From: Caballeronia sp. SEWSISQ10-4 2
Lineage (GTDB): Bacteria; Pseudomonadota; Gammaproteobacteria; Burkholderiales; Burkholderiaceae
Length of the DNA stretch: 64,000 nt
Assembly: GCF_030464885.1 (NCBI RefSeq)
Contig: NZ_JALPRJ010000049.1
Coordinates: forward strand, 1-64,000
Direction of reading: 5' to 3'
Part shown: in pieces, positions 17,883 through 25,989 of the stretch
Layout: the number at the start of each line of letters is the position of its first letter
How positions within the stretch are numbered: position 1 is the first letter of the stretch
Position numbers and translations under genes: made by a program
The notes under the pieces: generated by a model
Told to the model about the DNA's origin: nothing
Databases searched by the model: none
The model's input: the letters and a program-made list of their open reading frames with translations, nothing else

Positions 17883-18770
17883 ATGAAGAAACCGAATTCT
17901 GGCAACACGCCTTCACCGGCTGAATATCTTGTCGATGCCCGGCATGTCGGCAAGCATTTCGGTGCGCTGAAAGTCCTCGACGACGTCTCGCTCGCCGTGC
18001 GCAAGTCGGAAGTGACGTGCATCATCGGACCGTCGGGATCGGGGAAAAGCACCTTGCTGCGCTCGCTCGCGTTCCTCGAGGAATACAGCGAAGGCGAGAT
18101 CTATATTGAAGGCGAATTGATCGGTTATGTCACCGACCGCAACGGCCAGCGCGTGCGTGCACCGCAAGCCGAGATCAACCGCGTTCGGCGAAATGTCGGC
18201 ATGGTGTTCCAGCAGTTCAATCTGTGGCCGCACATGACGGCCGTTGAAAACGTGGCCGAGGCGCTGGTGCGCGTACGCAAACTCCCCAAGGCCGAAGCCC
18301 GCAAGCGGGCACTCGCCATGCTCGACAAGGTCGGCCTCGCCGACCGCGCGGACAATCATCCGGCTCGGCTGTCCGGCGGCCAGCAGCAACGTGTGGCGAT
18401 CGCCCGCGCGCTGGCCATGGAACCGCACATCATGCTCTTCGACGAACCCACCTCCGCGCTCGATCCGGAGCTGGTCGGCGAAGTGCTGCAGGTCATGAAG
18501 AACCTCGCGAACGACGGCATGACGATGGTCATCGTCACGCATGAAATGGGTTTCGCCGCGCAGGTCGCCGATACGGTCGTGTTCATCGATCATGGCAAGA
18601 TCGCTGCGCAAGGATCGCCCGAGGACGTGTTTCACAACGCACAGCAACCGAGGCTTCGACAGTTCCTGCAGAACTATCTCGACCGGAACGCGTTCTGGGC
18701 GCGTCGCGAGGAGCCGCCAGCGAGCGCGGTTCCGGCGGCCACCGAACCTGCGCGACTTAACGAAACCTGA
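17883..18770 (+). CDS. ABC transporter ATPase, polar amino acid type
   Basis: A 295-residue ATPase with Walker A GPSGSGKST, Q-loop VFQQFNLWPHMT, signature LSGGQQQR, Walker B IMLFDEPTSALD and switch His in IVTHEMGF. The region around 75-95 (VTDRNGQRVRAPQAEINRVRRN) is the short insertion typical of HisP/GlnQ proteins. A C-terminal tail of about 35 residues beyond the usual end is rich in Ala, Pro and Glu. It powers the importer and is followed 7 bp later by the gntR gene. Confidence 0.88.
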   Translation: MKKPNSGNTPSPAEYLVDARHVGKHFGALKVLDDVSLAVRKSEVTCIIGPSGSGKSTLLRSLAFLEEYSEGEIYIEGELIGYVTDRNGQRVRAPQAEINRVRRNVGMVFQQFNLWPHMTAVENVAEALVRVRKLPKAEARKRALAMLDKVGLADRADNHPARLSGGQQQRVAIARALAMEPHIMLFDEPTSALDPELVGEVLQVMKNLANDGMTMVIVTHEMGFAAQVADTVVFIDHGKIAAQGSPEDVFHNAQQPRLRQFLQNYLDRNAFWARREEPPASAVPAATEPARLNET

Positions 18771-18777
18771 GCGAGAC

Positions 18778-19539
18778 ATGAATACAAACGGTCTTTCGAA
18801 CCCAGCATCTTCAGCCGCGCCGCTCGCGCGCTACGAGCGTGTGAAGGAACATATCCGCACACGTATCCTCTCCGGTGAGTGGCGGCCTGGCGATCGAATC
18901 CCCTCAGAGATGACGCTGGTCGGCGAACTCGGCGTGTCGCGCATGACGATCAACCGCGCGTTGCGTGAACTCACCGAGCAAGGCGTATTGACGCGTTTTT
19001 CAGGCGTAGGGACGTTTATCGCGGAAGAAAAACCGCAGTCCACGCTGCTGATGATCGCGCATATAGGCGACGAGATTCGCGCTCGCGGACATGAGTATAG
19101 TTATGCGATCGTGCTGGCCGCGCGCGAGGCGGCGGCCAGCGATGTCTCCGCGGCACTCGGCCTCGCGCCGGGAGCATCGGTGTTCCATGTCGTGTGTGTG
19201 CATCGCGAGAATGGCGTGCCGGTGCAGCTTGAAGACCGTTACGTGAATCCCGAAGTCGCGCCGCATTTTCTCGAGCAGGATTTCGCGACGGTGCGGCCAT
19301 CGGAGTATCTGTTCAACACCGTGCCGGCGCACGAGGTCGAGCACGTGGTGGACGCGGTGCTGCCCTCGCGTGCGGATGCGCGACTGCTTGAGATCGGTCC
19401 GGACCAGCCTTGCCTGACGCTCGTGCGACGGACCTGGGCGAACCATGTCGCGGTGACGTTCGCGCGCTTCGTGCATCCTGGGACGCGGTATCGGCTGGGA
19501 TGCCGGTTCGGCGGCGACAGCATGCAGCGGCAGAGTTGA
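18778..19539 (+). CDS. GntR-family repressor, HutC subfamily
   Basis: A 253-residue regulator. The winged helix occupies about 20-85 (RTRILSGEWRPGDRIPSEMTLVGELGVSRMTINRALRELTEQGVLTR), and the UTRA ligand-binding domain follows (about 95-245), with HRENGVPVQLEDRYVNP typical of HutC and its relatives. ATG 18778 follows GAGCGAGAC and is 7 bp after the ATPase stop, so it is cotranscribed with the importer. The six GTMTATAC motifs flanking the locus fit HutC-type operators. The inducer may be urocanate or a related acid, as in HutC, given the ammonia-lyase next door. Confidence 0.87.
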   Translation: MNTNGLSNPASSAAPLARYERVKEHIRTRILSGEWRPGDRIPSEMTLVGELGVSRMTINRALRELTEQGVLTRFSGVGTFIAEEKPQSTLLMIAHIGDEIRARGHEYSYAIVLAAREAAASDVSAALGLAPGASVFHVVCVHRENGVPVQLEDRYVNPEVAPHFLEQDFATVRPSEYLFNTVPAHEVEHVVDAVLPSRADARLLEIGPDQPCLTLVRRTWANHVAVTFARFVHPGTRYRLGCRFGGDSMQRQS

Positions 19540-19541
19540 CC

Positions 19542-19592
19542 CCCACTGCAAAGCGCGCTTAAACCGCGCCTTCAGATTCGAAGTGCAGTGGG
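19542..19592. repeat. Inverted repeat at convergent gene ends
   Basis: CCCACTGCA (19542-19550) and TGCAGTGGG (19584-19592) are perfect 9-bp arms separated by 33 bp, spanning the gap between gntR and hutH and the last codons of hutH. It may act as a bidirectional terminator, but no T-tract is present. Confidence 0.4.
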
Positions 19593-21088
19593 CAAAACCC
19601 CGCGATTGTCCCGTTCGTTACCTGCTTCGCGATCGCCACGATATCCGGAGCGAAGTAATGATCGAGCGCGTAATGTTCGACGTCTGCGCGAATCGATTGC
19701 ATGACCGGCTGCAGACGCGGACTCGTCTGATGTGGTGCGCGCAGGTCTACGCCTTGAGCGGCAGCGAGCAATTCGATAGCGAGAATATGCGCCACGTTCT
19801 CCGCGATATACCCCAGCTTGCGAGCCGCGAACGTTGCCATCGAAACGTGATCTTCCTGATTCGCCGATGTCGGCAACGAATCGACGGACGCCGGATGCGC
19901 GTAGGTCTTGTTCTCTGATGCAAGCGCCGCAGCCGTCACGTGAGCAATCATGAAGCCCGAGTTCACGCCGCCATCGCGGACGAGAAACGGCGGCAAACCG
20001 GAGAGTGTTGCGTCGATCAGCAACGCGATCCGGCGCTCCGCCAGCGCACCAATTTCCGCGGCGGCAAGGGCGAGGTTATCGGCGGCGAACGCAACGGGTT
20101 CCGCGTGGAAGTTGCCGCCCGAAAGCACTTCGCCAGTGTCCGGGAAGATCAGCGGGTTATCCGATACCGCATTCGCTTCGATCAGCAAGACGCCGGCTGC
20201 ATGACGCATCTGGTCGAGGCACGCGCCCATCACTTGCGGCTGGCATCGCAGGCTGTACGGGTCTTGCACCTTGTCACAACCAGCATGCGAGATGTTAATG
20301 CCCGAGCCTTCCAGCAAGGTGCGATAGGCAGCGGCCGCATCGATCTGTCCGGCGTGGCCGCGCAACGCATGGATGCGGGCGTCGAAGGGAACGACGGAAC
20401 CCATCGCGGCATCGACTGAGAGCGCGCCCGATACCAGCGCCGTGCGGTACAGGTCTTCAATAGCGAACATGTTGTACAGCGCCAGCGCGGTGGAAGCCTG
20501 CGTGCCGTTGAGCAGCGCGAGACCTTCCTTGGCCTGCAACGTCAGGGGCTCGAGCCCGGCGACGCGCAAGCCTTCCAGCGCACTCGCGCGCTCACCGCGG
20601 ATCGTCACTTCACCAATACCCAGCAACGCCGTCGACATATGCGCGAGCGGCGCGAGATCGCCCGATGCGCCAACAGAGCCTTTCACAGGGATTACCGGCA
20701 AGATGTCCGCGTTGAACAGCGTGATCATCGCGTCCATCACAACGCGTCGAATGCCCGAGTGGCCGCGCCCGAGACTCGACAGCTTCAGCGCCATCAGCAG
20801 ACGCACGACCGGCGGCGCCATTGGCTCACCTACTCCCACCGCATGCGACAACACGAGATTGCGTTGCAGGAGTTCAAGCTGATCGGCGGGAATATGCGTG
20901 TTCGCCAGCCGCCCGAAACCCGTGTTGATGCCGTAGGCCGGCAGCCCCTTCGCGGCGATGTCCTCCACCGCTTTCGCGCAGGCATCGATGGCGGCGTGGC
21001 TCGCCGGGTCCAGTTCCAGCTGGACGCGTTCCCGCGCGATACGGCGCAGTTGGGGCAGTGTCAGTTTGCCGGGGGTGAGCTTGATCAT
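19559..21088 (-). CDS. hutH: Histidine ammonia-lyase
   Basis: A 509-residue lyase, the usual HutH length. The self-forming MIO cofactor triad is A141-S142-G143 in GSVGASGDLAPLAH, one residue off the numbering recalled for the Pseudomonas putida enzyme. Y53 (LPAYGINTGFG), H82 (VLSHAVG, His as in HAL and TAL rather than the Phe of PAL), SLRCQPQVMGA and SANQEDHVSMA with its Glu are all present. It converts L-histidine to urocanate and ammonia. ATG 21088 follows AAGGA; an ATG at 21118 lacks a ribosome-binding site. No hutU, hutI or hutG lies nearby, which is unusual. Two operator-like motifs lie immediately upstream. Confidence 0.9.
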   Translation of the reverse strand: MIKLTPGKLTLPQLRRIARERVQLELDPASHAAIDACAKAVEDIAAKGLPAYGINTGFGRLANTHIPADQLELLQRNLVLSHAVGVGEPMAPPVVRLLMALKLSSLGRGHSGIRRVVMDAMITLFNADILPVIPVKGSVGASGDLAPLAHMSTALLGIGEVTIRGERASALEGLRVAGLEPLTLQAKEGLALLNGTQASTALALYNMFAIEDLYRTALVSGALSVDAAMGSVVPFDARIHALRGHAGQIDAAAAYRTLLEGSGINISHAGCDKVQDPYSLRCQPQVMGACLDQMRHAAGVLLIEANAVSDNPLIFPDTGEVLSGGNFHAEPVAFAADNLALAAAEIGALAERRIALLIDATLSGLPPFLVRDGGVNSGFMIAHVTAAALASENKTYAHPASVDSLPTSANQEDHVSMATFAARKLGYIAENVAHILAIELLAAAQGVDLRAPHQTSPRLQPVMQSIRADVEHYALDHYFAPDIVAIAKQVTNGTIAGFCPLHFESEGAV

Positions 21089-21118
21089 CGGGTCGTCCTT
21101 TTTAGGCTTCGGCGCCAT

Positions 21119-21132
21119 CTTGTCTATACAAG
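21119..21132. promoter_or_regulatory. Operator-like CTTGTCTATACAAG, copy 4
   Basis: A near-perfect dyad (CTTGT / ACAAG arms) containing GTCTATAC, 30 bp upstream of the hutH ATG. Strongest candidate site for the HutC-type repressor. Confidence 0.6.
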
Positions 21133-21163
21133 AGAATAACCCCGAGTCTAGGACAACAAAATC

Positions 21164-21175
21164 GGTATATACAAG
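21164..21175. promoter_or_regulatory. Operator-like GGTATATACAAG, copy 5
   Basis: Contains GTATATAC followed by the same AAG flank as copy 4, about 32 bp between the two motifs (roughly three helical turns start to start being 43 bp). It lies 75 bp upstream of hutH. Confidence 0.55.
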
Positions 21176-21340
21176 AGGTTTTTTGGGGTGCGGATGGAGG
21201 AAGGTGCTGAAAGCGGTTTGCGATGGTCTTACCCGATAAGTACAAACGCTTTGAAAAAATCTAGCTAACAGGTGCAATATATTTGGGTTAACCCTTATTC
21301 GCCGACATTCCAGTAAAACCTGAAACCACAATCCAGCCCT

Positions 21341-21349
21341 GTCTATACC
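21341..21349. promoter_or_regulatory. Operator-like GTCTATACC, copy 6
   Basis: Identical to copy 1 including the trailing CC. It is about 250 bp upstream of hutH and 12 bp before the response-regulator stop codon. Confidence 0.4.
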
Positions 21350-21360
21350 GCCTCACCCGC

Positions 21361-22305
21361 TTACCGCCCGCCACTCAGTGCCGTAGCCGCTGCCGCGGTA
21401 CGTGTTTCCACGCCCAGCTTCTCGAAGATATGCTCAAGGTGCTTGTTCACCGTCCGGGGTTTCATCCCCAGAATTTCGCCGATATCCCGATTCGTCTTGC
21501 CTCGCGACAACCATAACAACACCTCCGCCTCGCGCTGCGTCAGCCCGAAACGCATTGCCAGACCTGCTGTGTCGCGGCCGTCGGCATGCTCCTCGAAAAC
21601 CACGATCCACGTCCCGCGATTCGCCGCGCCCGCAATACGCGCGACCAACCGCTCGCCGCCCGGGAGAATCTCGACGGTCTGTGCCCGATCCTCGTCCGGA
21701 GCGGCGGAATAATCCAGCAGCCAGTTCGTCAGCGGCCCCGGTAGCCGCGTCAGTGGAGCCGCCGCCGTCATCGCCACGTTGCTGTCGCTGCCGTAGAAAT
21801 GTGCCAGCCGTGAGGGTACCAGCGCGCTATGCCAGTGCACTTCGCCCTGGGCCGTCGCGATCACGGCCGCGCGCGAGTTCAGTTCGAGCACAATATCCGC
21901 ATGACGTTGACTCGCTGCCCGGCGAACGTGCGCGGCGATCCGTGCGACGACTTCATCGGGGCGAATCGGCTTGGTCACATAATCGATGCCGCCAACCCTG
22001 AAACCCTGCACCACATGCTGCGTGTCGGCCAGCGCGGTCATGAAGATCACCGGAATGTGCTTGTAGAGATCGTTACTCTTGATCTGCTCACAGGTCTCGA
22101 AGCCGTCCATGCCAGGCATGATTGCATCGAGCAGAATGACGTCGGGGGTAAGGCGCGCGATGCGTTCGAGCGCCGAGGCGCCATCGAGTGCGACCAGCAC
22201 CGCGTAGCCCGCGGTTACGAGCGCGCTCGAGAGCATGGCGAGGTTGTCCGGCGTGTCATCGACAATAAGCACCACTGGGCGTCCCAGTGGAATATCAGGC
22301 TGCAT
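21361..22305 (-). CDS. Response regulator, receiver plus LuxR-type HTH
   Basis: A 314-residue protein. The N-terminal receiver (about 10-130) has the acidic pair D16-D17, phosphoacceptor D60 (ILLDAIMPGMDGFE) and a K in the YVTKPI motif. The C-terminal LuxR HTH (about 245-305) reads LTQREAEVLLWLSRGKTNRDIGEILGMKPRTVNKHLEHIFEKLGV. A variable domain of about 100 residues lies between. ATG 22305 follows GGAG and overlaps the sensor gene by 11 bp, so the two are translationally coupled. It probably activates the divergent urt-fmd operon. Confidence 0.88.
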   Translation of the reverse strand: MQPDIPLGRPVVLIVDDTPDNLAMLSSALVTAGYAVLVALDGASALERIARLTPDVILLDAIMPGMDGFETCEQIKSNDLYKHIPVIFMTALADTQHVVQGFRVGGIDYVTKPIRPDEVVARIAAHVRRAASQRHADIVLELNSRAAVIATAQGEVHWHSALVPSRLAHFYGSDSNVAMTAAAPLTRLPGPLTNWLLDYSAAPDEDRAQTVEILPGGERLVARIAGAANRGTWIVVFEEHADGRDTAGLAMRFGLTQREAEVLLWLSRGKTNRDIGEILGMKPRTVNKHLEHIFEKLGVETRTAAAATALSGGR

Positions 22306-25300
22306 CGGGTGTCGCTCCATTGGGTGTCACCCCATCAACCGCGCGCAATTGCCGGTCAAGGTCGTCAAGCATGAAACGGCGTGCCGATTCACGCAGCGGC
22401 GCGAGGGTATCGGCGAGTTCGGGATGGTTTTGCCCGGCTTCATCGAGTTGCGCCACAAAACCTTCCATGTACCCAAGTTCAAGGAAGCGGCGAAGCTCAT
22501 GGGCGAGCATCGCGGGTAGCGGCAGCATGGTTTGCGCGGGCGCTGCGACGGCGTCGGCATGGTCGGACGCATCGGTCAGCCACTCGAAGCCGAGCAAGGC
22601 TGCGACCTTGTCGAGCAGCAAGGGCAAGTGCAGCGGCTTCGCGAGGTAATCGTCGCAGCCGGCAGCAGCGCCCTTCTCCAGATCGCCCGCAAATGCGTTG
22701 GCTGACAAGATCAGAATGGGCGCTTCGCTCAGCCGATGCTCGCGAATAAGCTTGCTTGCTTCGAATCCGTCCATCGATGGCATCGCAACGTCCATCACGA
22801 TCAGGTCGACGCTATGCGTGGCGAGAAGTTGTAGCGCCTGCGGTCCACTGCTCGCTTCGATCATGGTGAAACCGAGCGGTTCAAGCACGCTGGTGACAAT
22901 GCGACGCTGGTCCGTGAGGTCGTCCGCTACAAGGATGGAACGGCGCGGTCCCGGATACCCCAGCACGTTGCTCGGACGCGTGACAAGCACGCGTGGATCG
23001 CGTACTTCCGGCAGGAACAGTTGCAAGACGAAACGCGTGCCGGACCCTACCCGGCTCTGCACGTCCAGACGGCCGCCCATCATTTCCGTCAACAAGCGGC
23101 AGATGGTTAGCCCAAGGCCGGTGCCGTGATCGTTGGGACGCGCCGCTTCGCCGCGTTCGAAAGGCAGGAAGATCGCTTCCAGTTGCTCGTCCGGAATGCC
23201 CGAACCGGTGTCTTCTATCTCGAACGTCGCGAGACCCCATGCATGACTCGTGCGCAATCTGACCGACCCATGCGATGTGAAGCGGACAGCATTGCCCAGC
23301 AGATTGATCAGGATCTGGCGGACGCGTTTTTCATCGGCGCGAACCACGTCCGGGATGCGGCCGCTTGTCTCCAGATGGAATGCCAGCCCCTTCTCCGCCG
23401 CTTGCGGTTCCATCATTGCGCCGAGCTGCGTCAAGAGGTCGGGCAGCGCCACCTCGGAGACATCGAGCTGCAACTTGCCGGCTTCGATGCGCGCGACGTC
23501 CAGGAGGCCATCCACCAGCGCCAGCAGATGCTCACCGCTGCGATAGATGGTCGCGAGCGCGTCGCGTTGTGGCGCATCGACAGCGCCTGAACCGCGCAGC
23601 AGCAACTGTGCGTAGCCGAGGATGCTGTTGAGCGGCGTTCGCAGTTCGTGGCTCAGGCCGGTCACGTAGCGGCTCTTGGCTCGATTGGCGGCATCGGCGG
23701 CGGCGCTGGCTTGCTGCAGGCGGGCATCGGTCAGACGGTGCGCCTCGATTTCCTGCATCAGCAGCAAGGTCTGCCGTTTCGATTCCTCTTGCGTCACCGC
23801 ACGGCTTTCCTTGGCGAGCACGAGCCACCACACGCCAATGCAACCGACCAGCGCCAGCGCAAAAAATGCCTTGAGATAACCGCGCAGCAGCGTATCCAGC
23901 GCGCTCTCGTTGCTGGTCGCGAGGGTCATTGCGGTCTGGCTATACGAGAGATAAAGCATCGCGCCAAGCAGCGACAACGTGACGGTCAGATAGATCAGAT
24001 AGCGCCCCACGCGCAGCGTCTGCGACGTGGGCGCAAGCGTTGGAAATGCCCGCTTCAATGCGACCGTCAATTGCGACGAGAAACGTGCGTGCGGCTTGCA
24101 TGTATCGCCGCAACGCGAATCGAGCGAGCAGCACAGCGAACAGATAGCGCCCGCATAGGCCGGGCACGAGGCCATGTCCTCGCGCTCGAACTGGTTCTCG
24201 CAGATCACGCAGCGCAGCACCGAACCCGCTTCGAGATCAGCGCTGCCGCGAGCGAGATAAAAGCGTCCACGGGTCGCAAACGCGATCAACGGCGCACAGA
24301 CGAACGCAACCGCCAACGCGATAAACGGCGCCAGCGCATGCGCGATTTCGCCGAGATAACCCGCTTGCGAGAGTGCCGCTGCAATCGACGCAACCAGCAT
24401 CGCGCCGACGCCTACCGGGTTGACGTCGTAGAGATGAGCACGCTTGAACTCGACGTCCTTCGGGCTGTATCCGAGCGGCTTGTTGATCACGAGATCGCCG
24501 ACAAGCGCGCCGATCCACGCAATCGCGACATTCGAATACAGCGCAAGCACCTTGCCGATCGCGCCGAACACACCGAGCTCGACCAACATCAACGCGATCA
24601 ACACATTGAACACAAGCCAAACGACCCGGCCGGGATGGCTGTGCGTGAGCCGCGCAAAAAAATTCGACCACGCGAGCGAGCCCGCATACGCGTTCGTCAC
24701 GTTGATCTTGACCTGCGAGACGATCACAAAAAGCGTGGTGGCGGCCAGCGCAAAGCCAGGGGAATCGAAGACATAGCGGAACGCGACGAGATACATCTGC
24801 GTCGGTTCGGTGGCATGCGATGGATCGATCTGGTTCTGCAACGCGAGGAACATCAGGAACGCGCCACCCAGCATTTTCAATGCGCCTGGCACGATCCATC
24901 CGGGACCGGCGGCCAGCATCGCGCACCACCAGCGCACCCGGTTCTTCGCCGTGCGCGGCGGCAGGAAACGCAAGAAGTCGACCTGCTCGCCGATCTGCAC
25001 CACCAGCGCAAAAATCACCGTGCAGGCCGCGCCGAACGGCATCAGGCTGAATTCCCGCCCGCCTTGCGTATAGCCCGCGAAGGTCGCCCAGTCCGAGAAC
25101 AAATGTGGCTCGCGGATCAGGATGGCGATATACGGAGCGATCAGCAACACGATCCACACGGGCTGCGTCCAGCTCTGCAAGCGGTTGATCAGCGTAATGC
25201 CAAACGTCACGAACGGCACGATCGCGAACGCGCTGATCAGGTACGCGACCGCGATCGGCATGTGGAAATACATCTCCAGCGCAAGCGACATGATGGCCGC

Positions 25301-25732
25301 TTCGAGCGCGAAGAAAATAAATGTAAAGCCCGCATAAATCAACGACGTGACCGTCGAACCGAGATAACCGAACCCCGCACCGCGCGTCAGCAGGTCCATG
25401 TCGACGCCGCAATTCGCCGCGTAATAGCTGATGGGCAAGCCGGTCAAAAAGATCAGCACCGAGGTCACCACTATCGCCCATACCGTGTTCGCAAAGCCAT
25501 AGTTCAGGGCAAGCGATCCGCCGATAGCTTCCAGCGCGAGAAACGAAATTGCGCCCAACGCCGTGTTCGCGACCCGGAATTCACTCCACTTTCGAAACGA
25601 CCTGGGCGTGAAACGTAGCGCGTAGTCCTCGAGCGTTTCGTCGGCGACCCAGGCGTTGTAGTCACGCCGGATCTTGACGATGCGTTGAGTACCGAGCGCG
25701 GGCGCAGCGGCGGGGGAATCGGATGGGTCCAT
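22295..25732 (-). CDS. NCS1 permease-histidine kinase-receiver fusion sensor
   Basis: An 1145-residue chimera. Residues about 20-490 form a multi-helix domain of the NCS1 (purine-cytosine permease) family. A cytosolic cysteine-rich linker follows, starting at C508/C511 (CVICEN) with further pairs through SLCCSLDSRCGDTC, resembling a metal-binding finger. Two more helices (about 585-665) precede a HisKA domain with H695 (SHELRTPLN), a HATPase with NLLGNAV, DTGSGIP and GTGLGLTI, and a receiver with D981 (IVMDVAMPSMDGFE). ATG 25732 (MDPSDSP) is chosen because upstream frame has no family similarity. It resembles CbrA logic, where a transporter senses its solute. Its location divergent from urtA implies sensing urea, amides or a related N source. 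Confidence 0.88.
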   Translation of the reverse strand: MDPSDSPAAAPALGTQRIVKIRRDYNAWVADETLEDYALRFTPRSFRKWSEFRVANTALGAISFLALEAIGGSLALNYGFANTVWAIVVTSVLIFLTGLPISYYAANCGVDMDLLTRGAGFGYLGSTVTSLIYAGFTFIFFALEAAIMSLALEMYFHMPIAVAYLISAFAIVPFVTFGITLINRLQSWTQPVWIVLLIAPYIAILIREPHLFSDWATFAGYTQGGREFSLMPFGAACTVIFALVVQIGEQVDFLRFLPPRTAKNRVRWWCAMLAAGPGWIVPGALKMLGGAFLMFLALQNQIDPSHATEPTQMYLVAFRYVFDSPGFALAATTLFVIVSQVKINVTNAYAGSLAWSNFFARLTHSHPGRVVWLVFNVLIALMLVELGVFGAIGKVLALYSNVAIAWIGALVGDLVINKPLGYSPKDVEFKRAHLYDVNPVGVGAMLVASIAAALSQAGYLGEIAHALAPFIALAVAFVCAPLIAFATRGRFYLARGSADLEAGSVLRCVICENQFEREDMASCPAYAGAICSLCCSLDSRCGDTCKPHARFSSQLTVALKRAFPTLAPTSQTLRVGRYLIYLTVTLSLLGAMLYLSYSQTAMTLATSNESALDTLLRGYLKAFFALALVGCIGVWWLVLAKESRAVTQEESKRQTLLLMQEIEAHRLTDARLQQASAAADAANRAKSRYVTGLSHELRTPLNSILGYAQLLLRGSGAVDAPQRDALATIYRSGEHLLALVDGLLDVARIEAGKLQLDVSEVALPDLLTQLGAMMEPQAAEKGLAFHLETSGRIPDVVRADEKRVRQILINLLGNAVRFTSHGSVRLRTSHAWGLATFEIEDTGSGIPDEQLEAIFLPFERGEAARPNDHGTGLGLTICRLLTEMMGGRLDVQSRVGSGTRFVLQLFLPEVRDPRVLVTRPSNVLGYPGPRRSILVADDLTDQRRIVTSVLEPLGFTMIEASSGPQALQLLATHSVDLIVMDVAMPSMDGFEASKLIREHRLSEAPILILSANAFAGDLEKGAAAGCDDYLAKPLHLPLLLDKVAALLGFEWLTDASDHADAVAAPAQTMLPLPAMLAHELRRFLELGYMEGFVAQLDEAGQNHPELADTLAPLRESARRFMLDDLDRQLRAVDGVTPNGATPDAA

Positions 25733-25789
25733 GACTCTCGCGGATGCCGGTTGGGGCCGAATGGGCACAAAACGCGTCACGGCTGCTGA

Positions 25790-25806
25790 GGCGGAGGTCC
25801 TCCGCC
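25790..25806. promoter_or_regulatory. Perfect 17-bp GC-rich palindrome
   Basis: GGCGGAGGTCCTCCGCC is a perfect palindrome around one central base, 58 bp upstream of the sensor ATG in the divergent sensor/urtA region. It could be an operator or a hairpin in the sensor leader. Confidence 0.45.
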
Positions 25807-25864
25807 GAAGCAAACATTGCACGCGTCGCGTCGTGAGTCTAGCGATCCATAAATACCCGCGCTG

Positions 25865-25880
25865 TACGTCAAAAGACGTA
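25865..25880. promoter_or_regulatory. Palindrome TACGTC-N4-GACGTA, candidate regulator site
   Basis: TACGTCAAAAGACGTA is a perfect 6-bp dyad with a 4-bp spacer, about 110 bp upstream of urtA. Its size and symmetry suit a dimeric LuxR-type response regulator such as the one encoded in the divergent operon. Confidence 0.5.
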
Positions 25881-25989
25881 TTTCGGCGCGCGTATCGGCC
25901 ACTTAACTTCTGCCCCATGCCAGCGCAACGCCATAGCGCCGGAACCCTAGCCCACGCAGCCAACTACGAGCCTCCCAGGAGAATGTCCC

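Noticed and set aside
19537..19550. CCCCCACTGC shared with the region near 44077 as an insertion-sequence end
   Set aside because: The match is only about 10 bases, with no inverted terminal repeats, target duplication or transposase nearby.
23648..25618. 656-codon open frame on the plus strand opposite the NCS1-kinase fusion
   Set aside because: Same antisense GC artefact; composition is Arg/Gln/His-rich and no family motif is visible.
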